DNA of 64,000 nt from Notolepis coatsorum (taxonomy: Eukaryota; Chordata; Actinopteri; Aulopiformes; Paralepididae). How positions within the stretch are numbered: position 1 is the stretch's first letter; the number at the start of each line of letters is the position of its first letter. The stretch is from NCBI GenBank assembly GCA_963971535.1, contig OZ020589.1:96794121-96858120 (forward strand), read 5' to 3'. Of the stretch, positions 39,001 through 48,970 are shown one piece after another. The notes below the pieces were generated by a model, which was not told the DNA's origin, searched no databases, and worked only from the letters and a program-made list of their open reading frames with translations. A program made the position numbers and the translations under genes.

Positions 39001-41988
39001 TTATGTGCGCGTAGACTAGGCTAATCCCGGAGTGGAAGTGGCAAGTAAGAAATCCGAAATCGCTTGTAAATTGCCACTATACAACCTACACACAGCAGTT
39101 GGATTAAGCTCTAAAACTAGAAAAAACAAGGTTCTCATTGAAATAGGGGTGTAACGGTACACATATTCATACCGAACCGTTTCGGTATGGGACTTTTGGT
39201 TCAGTACGTGCTGTGTACCGAACGAATGCAACATTACTTTAACCACTAATGGAACGCACATGCAGAACTTTAGTTCAGCCCCTTCCCAAAATATAACGCA
39301 CACCACTGAGAGATTACCTGTAATTTTGCATAGTCTCCTAGTATGGCGAACGCAAACGACAAGCCAGAGCTAGAAGACCTACCAGACTTACCATAACAAG
39401 GCATCGTGATGTCCGAAAATAAATAAATAAAAGCACCACAAAAACACTGCAAATTACAGTGAATAAATAAATAATTAAGAACTAAACTCAATTGCGTGGA
39501 TATATAGCTATAGTGGAATAGAATGGACACATCTACATTCAGCTCTCAGCACATCCCATTCCTTTCATGTAGGATATATATTTGCACTTTCGTATTAACA
39601 CATTCAGGGCCATTTAGGCCGGGAGCCAGGTCCACCCCTCAGGATGTTTTTTGCTACCTTTTTTTCATTATTATTTCCTGTTATCCCATACCTTGGGCCA
39701 TCACGAGTTGATAATGACCACCCCCAAATCAGCCCCGTCTTGGCTCTTTTTGGGAAAAGCTTCTGGCGAAATTATGTAATTGCAAATATGAGGGTACTGC
39801 GACTGCATAAATGGTCAGATAAGTCTGAAACTTTGCATGGTGTATCCTGACACATAGGGGAAAAGTATCAGAATAATACTCTGGAGCTTACTACCTTTCT
39901 ATTGTCAAATATCACCCTCAGAATACCCCAAAAGACAAAAGAAATGTTTGTCCGCCTGACAAATTGTCATCAAAAGTGATAGTTTTCAAGTATTTTATTA
40001 TACATGTTGCTGCTTCACATGGATATAAAAACGTCCCACATTTATAAGCTTCAATTTAAGTCCAAGATGACCTTTCTATCTAGAAATAGTACACCTGCTA
40101 TGACCAACGTTCTCCATTGGGTGACAATATTGTCACAAGGAAAGACGAAATTACCTACCTGGGTTCCATCCTAGAGGCAAATCTTTCCTGTGACAAAATG
40201 GCATCCAATGTAATAAAAAAAGTCAACCAACAAACTCGATTCTTGTACCGGATCTCCTCTCTGGTAAACAAGAATACCGTGAAGACTCTGGCAGGAGCAC
40301 TCATTCAAGGGTACTACGACCTGCACCTGATGCGTGCACCTCATGGTACCAAAGCACCTCAAAAAATTACAAACATCACAAAACAAACTGGTCAGACTAC
40401 TACTTGACCTTACCCCCAGAACCCACCTCACCCCTGCCCACTTTGACAACCTAGGATGGCTTAGAGTAGACGACAGAGTACAGCAACTTGCAATGGGCCT
40501 GGTCTACAAGATACACTATACGAATAAGGTACCCATGTACATGTCAAAATTAGGGATGCTCGATATTGGCTTTTTTACCGATACCGATATTCCGATATTG
40601 TCCAACTCTTAATTTCCGATACCGATATATGCAGGGTTTCCCACCCCAAAAAACGGAATAATTTCAGGTAACTAATCATTTCACTGGTTATATATATAAC
40701 AAATATTGTTATTGTTTTTTCTTTTTTTAAACCGATACCGATATTTTTCGATATCACATTTTACTGCCGATATCGGCCGATAATATCGGTCGGCCGATAA
40801 TATCGGACATCCCTAGTCAAAATACTTCCCAAAGGTCAGTGAATACCACAACCACTACACCAGAGGAAGCTCAACAAATCATGTTAAACCCAGATTCGGC
40901 TCAAACAAGGGACTAAATACATTTCGCAATTATGCCACATCAATGTGGAACGCCCTACCCAAAGCTGTAAAGGAATGTGAATCCCTACCCACATTCAAAA
41001 CTGCTCTTAAAGAGCACCTACGGGAGGCTGCAATTCGAAACTGGCCACCGTAAATGCCCAAAACCCAGACCACCTCCTAATAGACAGTCTCCTCCCCACT
41101 GAATGTATATATTCCCTCCCCGCCATATGTATATTTCTCTCCCACCCACCCACCCCCTCCTAATGTACAGTCCCCTCCCCATCATATGTATATACTCTGT
41201 CAGGATCTAGGGGTAACAGTACTGTATATTTGAATACCGTTTATGTCACAAATGTATCAGTACTAAATACCTATATGTCCCTATGCCATAAATGTCATGT
41301 ATGTTGTGTATGTCATAAATGTCTATATGAATTGAAAATGGGGGACCCTGATGGAAACAAGACAAACGTCTTTCTCAGGTCTGCATCCCCTTAACAATTG
41401 TGTGTATTGAGCCGTACTGTATTGTACCCATTCTGCAATCTGTTAAATAAAGTTTTCATTCATTCATTCATTCATTGTACCTCAAATCGAGAAAATAGAA
41501 CATATTTCTTCTCTTTTTTTTCTCCCTTATTTTTTATATCTAAAAAATATATTAAACAAGAGTTGAGACTTAAGTAATGTAATGCTATACTATCTGGAGT
41601 TAATTACATGAAAAGTGAACAATGTTACGCCCCCTGGTGGACCGGGGTATCACAGTGCAACATAAAACAGATTGAGCAAAGGAGGGTTCAGTCACAGAAA
41701 ACCCGGTAACCAAATATGAAATGTATTAAGTCCAGGCAACACAATGAACAAAATGACTCTAGTGTGCAGTCTGTTATCAAGAAGTAAATAGAATCAACAT
41801 TACTAAACTGTAGATAGATATTCTATACAGCCAAATGGAGAAAATAAAATACAGCTCAAACTAAAAATAGAATACATTTCTTTGGTTCTTAGACCCCTTT
41901 TGCTGCTTACTCTATTTGCTGTGATCCATTAGCTGACTATAAAACTATGATAATTTTTATTAGAATTTTAATCATCATTTTCCTCCTC

Positions 41989-42026
<38 letters not shown>

Positions 42027-45000
42027 TATTTGTATGGATTTCATCTGCTAAGTCATCTTCATCCGTTTCTTCTTCTGCCAAGACATCGACGAGGGCTTTG
42101 GGGATGACGTCACCCTCAAACCACAGTGGTTCTAGCTTGCCAGTCTCTGTGTTAATGTGAAATCCATGGTCAAGAGGGGATGGGATCTCCGGGTAGTCCT
42201 CATGAGCCCTCTTCCAGACACATGCCTGGAAGTTGACTCTTCTCGTGTGCTGTAAGAGGACCCTCTTGCAAGGTGGGAAGGTGGAGAGGTCAACGGAGAT
42301 ACCCTGTCGAAGCTCAAGGCTTGAGCCACACATCTTGACTTTAATCTCTCTTGCCTCATCAACCTTCTTGATTCGACGACTGAAACCATAGAGGCGACAG
42401 GTGAACTCTTCAACACCACTGAGAATCCACTCATCAAGCTCCCAAGAGTTCCCCACTTCAGCAAAGATCTGGATAAACTTTTCTGATTAAGAATCTTCAT
42501 CGGTCGCACCTTCGCTTTGCCTTTGAATGCTGATGTGCAGTCAGCACCAATGAATGCGTGCAAGGCCAGGAGAGCTGAAATGTGTTCCTCTGAGTAATCT
42601 TCAGCCAGCTGGTTGAGGTTGATCAGCCTATCTCCCATGTCAAAGAGGATGTTGACAGTTGATCACTTGGCATAATACAGGAGGATGAAGAAAATGTCAG
42701 AGTATTTTGCTCTGACTCTGACTGTTGTGATGTGAGGCCTTTTGGTTTGGATATACTGCATGTAAATGATTACCCTCACATCCGTTTCTTAATGTTTTGA
42801 ACAGATCTCAGGTAGAAGCTCTTTAGACATCACTCCAGCATTGCATGCTTGACCAGCCTCTACAAAAATAACAGGCCTTCGGAGGATGTCTTTCATCATA
42901 TCTTCAGAGCTCCAGTGATCCAGAAGTAAATGAATGAGGGCCTTCTTGTTTTCATCATTTGTGAGAAAACCATTCCAATCAGTGGGCCGATGAACATTTA
43001 GCCCCTCACCATAAAACATTCACCACAACCTCTGCGATCCCTCTCAGCTGATTTTGGTGAATGAAGACGGTCAAGGTCAGTGTCTGCTGATAGTTTCAGC
43101 TGTAGCCGGTAGACTTTTGAAGGTGCGCTCTGATATATTCTTCACTGTTCGTGGCACATCACGCATGTAGAATGAGGAGTTTCCATCTTGAATGAGAGCA
43201 CATTGGCTTGGGGAAGGAAGTTGGGCATTCTCAGCATCTTTGATCATGTAGTTAATTTCGTTTGCTTTGTTGGCTTTTGCGGAAAAAACGATCGATTGTT
43301 GAGATGGAGTATGGCGTCAGAGTCAAGGGATAGGTCATTAGGTCAGAGATGCTTATTTGTGACTTGAGTTGTTGTGATTTGACAAAGATCTGAAAGATGA
43401 ACCCACTTGTGGCCTTGTACTGGATCACTTTCTGGTTTGATGCCACAAGCTTCCTTTTAGGTGTGGTAGATGACATTGTCTTGAATCTGTTCCTCTTGGT
43501 AGGTTAAAAGAAAAGGACTTTTTTTGTCTGAAGTCGATCACAGATGAACATCTCTTTTTGAGTTTTGCCATTTTTCAGGGCATTCAACACATCATTGCGC
43601 ACCTCTTCTGGCATAGCTGCTCCTAAAGTCAAACTTGTCAAGGGCTGAGAAGTATCAAGCTGAAATGGGTTGATAAAACTCTGTTTGCTGGACTTGCTTC
43701 TCAGACAGTGATTTCACGTGTTCTTAGATCTCGTTGCTGCTTCTCTGTATGTTCACCTCGGTCGATTGTCATTTTCCACATCTCTTCTACATACTCTCCT
43801 TTGGCATGGGCAGTCAGGATATGACGTTGGCTGGCTTCATAGTTACTGGTGATTCCACAGATCCCTGCAGAATATGTTCCAGACCCTGAGTTTGACTTGA
43901 GCCATTTCATAGCAGTCTCTTCTATTGTTTTGTCAGTGTGGCAGCGGTTGGCTGGGATATGTGATCTGGATACATTGATTGCTCCAGCACGCAAACGTTT
44001 CTCAGATCCTGGATGTGTTTCCTCAATGTGTTCAAGATAGTATCCCAAGTATGTGAGGAATCTAGCATAGTTCTGCTGGTCTGAGCAGAAGAAAAGGTAT
44101 GGCATGTTGTTTAGGGTGGCTTTGTATCCTTTATAGTCATTCATTTTGATTGCCTTATTCATTGACAGGACGAGCCAGGTGCAGTCCATGTATTCCATCC
44201 AAAACTGTCCAGTTTCTCCCAGCTTCCCATTTCTCACGGCTTCTCTGAATGCATGATATTCTGCCATGTGGTGAGATACATCTTCTGATGAGAGCACTTC
44301 AGCGAGAGTAGATTGATTCAGAGTGAGATTTTCCAAAAATGCAGTTCATTCTGCAGAGAGTGGTTCATGAGTTTCCAGATACTTGTCATAGAGGAGTCTC
44401 TCTAGAGCTTCCAGCATGGATTTGTGTGTGTTCATTGCTCTGTCCCAGTTATTATGTGCTTGTGTGTGGAGAGATCAGTGTTCAGTGTTCTGATGGCCTG
44501 GGGGAAGAAGCTGAGTCTGAGTCTCTCTGTTCTTGCTGCGTGTATGCAGAGGCGGTTGCCTGACTGCAGCAGCTTGAACAGGCTTATGTGCCAATATACA
44601 TTCATTTAGATCCAATGTTTCACATTTCATTGACATCTAACCTCAGACACGGACTAATATCCCAGACTGGGGGCGGTGGCTGATTCTTCTTTGAAGCACT
44701 CTGGCAAATTATCCAGGCATCTTGTCGTCTCTTTGACACCTTGACTATACAGTAGCATTGCAGCCATCAGAAAGTCAGTATATTCATTACAGCAAAATAT
44801 TGTACACACACACACACACCATAAATATCCCACTTCTGCTCTCACTAGTCTCCCACTAGCTAGCTACATTGGGCTGGCAGCTAACAATCTACAAGCTAAC
44901 TAGCTAATGTTATCACTGTAGAAGTAGAGTTGCTAATAATTATAATTTATTTTCTTAATAATTACAATTTCATAATTTCTCTCCCACTTCTACTCTCACT

Positions 45001-48000
45001 AGCTAGCTACATTGGGCTGGCTATATTAGCTAACAATCTAAAAGCTAACTTAATGTTATCACTCTAGAAGTAGAGTTGCCACCTTTCATGTAAAAAAGAT
45101 ATTGGACACAGCCAGAATAATAGATCAACATTGTCTTTGCTGAATAACTTCAGGTGGGATGTGACATGAAACAGGGTTAGGGTTTTGGTTGGTTGGTGTG
45201 TGTAACCCGGTCAGCACTGCTTTATGTTGCACTGTGATACCCCGGTCCACCAGGGGGCGTAACATTGTTCACTTTTCATGTAATTAACTTCAGATAGTAT
45301 AGCATTACATTACTTAAGTCTCAACTCTTGAGAAGAAATAAGGGTAATGCTTGAATGTTATATTTTCTCGATTTGAGGTACAATGGAGAACTTTGGTCAT
45401 AGCATGTGTACTATTCTAGATAGAAAGGTCATCTTGGACTTAAATTGAAGCTTATAAATGTGGGCAGTTTTTATATCCATGTGAGGCAGCAACATGTATA
45501 ATACAATACTTGAAAATGATCACTTTTAATGACAGATGAAGGCGGACAGAATTTCTTTTGTCTTTTGGGGTATTCTGAGGGTGATATTTGACAATAGAAA
45601 AGTAGTAAGGCCCAGAGTATTATTCTGATACTTTCCCCCTATGTGTCAGGATACACCATGCAAAGTTTCAGACTTATTTGACCATTTATGCAGTTGCAGT
45701 ACCCTCATATTTGCAATTACATAATTTCGCCAGAAGCTTTTCCCAAAAAGAGGGTTTTTTGGCCCCTGAGGCCAGACAGGGCTGATTTGGGGGTGGTGAT
45801 TATCAACTCGTGATGGCCCAAGATATGGGATAACTGGAAATAATAATGGAAAAAAAGGTAGCAAAAAAACATCCTGAGGGGTGGACCTATCTCCCGGCCT
45901 AATTGGGATGAGTCTAATAAATCTCTAGAGGGCCGGCAAATGTAAACAGACGTGGGGCTGTTTGTAGAGCTAAATCTATACTTTATAGTATTGCTATCTG
46001 TCCATTGAGACCATAAACCGTCCCTTCAAAATGGCTTAAAGAAAAAAAAAATTCATCAATACGTTCTCATTTTATAGCGCCGTGAATATAAGCGTTATAC
46101 GGGATTTCGGCTAGGATATTTCCTGGAAGCCGAGATACAGGGCTAATAGCTACTACCGTTATATCCAATGGCATTTCCGTTATACATATGCTACAGAAAT
46201 AACTCAAACTGCATATGATCGGCACGATCCTCAAGCATGTATGCATGAAAGGGGGGGGGCGTTGTTTCTGATTATTGATTACCAATAACCGCGTTAGCCT
46301 CATTAGCCTCATTCATTGATCGGATGGATGGCTATCAAAACAAGGCCCAATCGGGATGTACTTTATGTGAAAAATATCTTACCGTGGGCCGGTGGGATCC
46401 CCCCCGAGCATTTCCCCGTTATCGATCGCCATCTGGTAGATCGATATGTCCATTGGCTGATGATGAATCCCCTTATTGCATAGTGAAATCTGCAACCCAA
46501 AACGTAATCCAAGCTACAGGCTGCACATCCAGAATCGAGCTAACTGAAAACTCCATTGAAAGTGAAGAGTCCACCGTTCAGCCACAGGGCACACTCCATT
46601 ATCACGACAGCGCCCCTAAGAGGATCTGACCGGTAATGCACGTTGGCGAATTCAAAGAGTAGGGTAAATCTGCAGTGCCGCTCGGCGACCTTGAATAGGT
46701 TATTAAAATGGAATAAAAGCAATAACAACTTGCCACGGATATATCCGTGCTTCTGTCCACAACGGGTGGAATCGAAACACGGAGATCTCCGTGGTCGGGC
46801 GCCATTGTGTTAATATTCCACAATATAACACTGTCTTGTTCTCTTTTGTTATTATTTATTGTTGGTTTTATAAAATTTTTAGATAATCGCTGATCGTGCA
46901 CTGAGGAGGGAGCGCCAGTACCGCGACCAATGCGGACATATTCTATCATACATGGTGCACCTCGAGAAAACAGGATGAGGATGAGAGATGTCGGCACCTG
47001 CAGAATTCTCCTTGCAAATGTAGCGCATCAGCTTCATGAACGCCATGGAGATGCTCTGCTCGTACAGCTTTTCTGATCGCGTGATGCAGGCCCAGGTCCC
47101 TGCCGGGTACACCCTCTCCTCGTACACGACCTCGCCAAGCTGAAACACACATTTCAAACACTTCATTTGAATCCGTGCCCAATGCACAAGGTTCAAATAT
47201 TGCAGAGGTTTAAATTATGCTTTGAATACAAAACATACACACGGACACAAGGAATTGGGGCCAAGCGCTGAAATATCTACGGATTTTGTCGCCTGAAAGG
47301 GCAATCGACAGGCAACAAATAGGGCTTTAATTCGATATATATTGTATTTAAAAAAAGCCGCTAGAGGTCGGCAAAGTGGCGCGTCACACCGGTGGGCAAA
47401 TCTTCCTCAAGAGGTCCCGGGCCGCCTGAATTCTTTTACTAACAGATTTCCAGTTCCGCGTTCGCATTCTGCGCTCTGATTGGCCACTGACGTTTCTGGT
47501 CGCGCCAATCGTGTGACGGCAAGTTCTGCCACCGGTTAAGCTTAGGCACTCTTTCGAAGTTGGTTAAGGTTAGAGTTTGTCTTAGAGCAGGGCGATAGAA
47601 CACCAGCCCTGATTACAAACTCTAACCGTAACCAACTTCTTAACCAGTGTTAGGTAGTTTGCTGCTGTTCGAGGCGGAAATGGGCGCGTCACGCGATTGG
47701 GCGCACATGTCACATGACCAGAAACGTCAGTGGCCAATCAGATCGCACCAGAAACGTCAGTGGCCAATCAGATCGCAGAACGTGAACACGGAACTGGAAA
47801 TCCGTTAGTAAAAGAAATAAAGAATAGACACTCCCGGGCCGGGCCGGTGCCAGTTAAGAGGTTGATTAACATTTTCTTAAAACAAGATTAAATTGACCAG
47901 AATCACGGAAAAATACTTAAAAATAAGCTAAATGATCTGCCAGTGGAATAAGATAATTCAAGATAATTCTACTCAATATTGGACTTATTGTACCAAATAC

Positions 48001-48939
48001 AATATATTTTTTCACAAATATGCAGCTACCTGGGCCTCCAGAGCACTTCTAGTGTCAGCGGACACACCAAAAACATCTTAGAAAATTCACACGCACATAA
48101 CTCTCGAACAATTCTAAGGTAGTTTTAAGTTATTTCTCCGGCAGCATGCACAAATATGGATTCCGGCAGCGTGCATGACATTTTTTTCAGGGGAAACACT
48201 GCAACCTATACTATACACTGCACTTTTACACCCCTACCAAACCAACCTACTCCACCACTACACCCTACCTGACCATTTACTCCACCTGTACATATTCCGT
48301 CATTTAGCTCAACGCTTACAAATTGTGAGCAGGAGAGGTACACCTCTGACAGCTACACTCAGTTACACTCTGAGTGCATAGTAGTATAGCATGATAGCTA
48401 GTAGTATAAGTATAGTAGAATAGTAGTAAGGTACATAATAGTAAAAAAGAGTAGAACGTTTTGTTTTTTTTAGATATAGTTTGAAGAGGTGCACCACAGC
48501 CTCTGATCCTCCAGCTCTGATCTCCTCATTATCCCAGTGAAGGAAAACGGTGTTTTTCAATGTATGTAATGTATATTGGGGGAGATGACAGCATCTAAAG
48601 GGGCTAGGTCAGAGAGGTCAAAATGTGCATGGTGGTGGTGGAAGCAGCAGTCAGTGGTAGCAGCGAGCGAGCAGGGTGTCTGCATTCCTCAGCACATAAA
48701 CAACTGATAGGAAACAGTGGCAGGAGGTTTGGGTCAGAGCGATGGGGAGGTGTGTTAAAGGTTAAAACCGTTGTCATGACAGCGTGTCACATGACAACCA
48801 GAAGAGAGGCCGGGCCTGTCGTTGCTATGGCGAGAATATAGAAAAGTGAGTTTCTTCCGGGTGTAAGTCAGACTAAGAAACGGATCCCGCAGGAGAGAAG
48901 GAACCATCAGAGACTCTCATCCCTCTCACCCTCACCGGT

Positions 48940-48970
<31 letters not shown>

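Larger units (their letters stand above)
39614..45902. mobile_element. large element with ~0.69-kb terminal inverted repeats and a PIN-like gene
   Basis: The left arm (39614-40118 plus 41473-41665) and right arm (45222-45902) are inverted copies of each other, starting TTAGGCCGGGAG and GGTCCACCCCTCAGGATG and matching through TTACGCCCCCTGGTGGACCG. Between them a broken minus-strand gene spans 41968-44416. A LINE (40119-41472) has inserted into the left arm and a Rex1-like fragment beside the gene. Without insertions the element is about 4.7 kb. The target duplication is unclear (possibly ATT). The superfamily is not recognised. Confidence 0.75.

Noticed and set aside
39600-39614. TTAA target for the long-TIR element (TTAACACATTCAGGGCC just outside)
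   Set aside because: The right flank has no matching TTAA and the inverted homology stops at TTAGGCC, so a TTAA target cannot be supported.
41968-42456. Acidic host protein with an Asp tail
   Set aside because: It is the C-terminal part of the broken PIN-like family gene inside the inverted repeats, not an intact host gene.
46324-46629. 101-residue frame in unassigned intron DNA
   Set aside because: No family resemblance, no splice or start evidence; likely chance.
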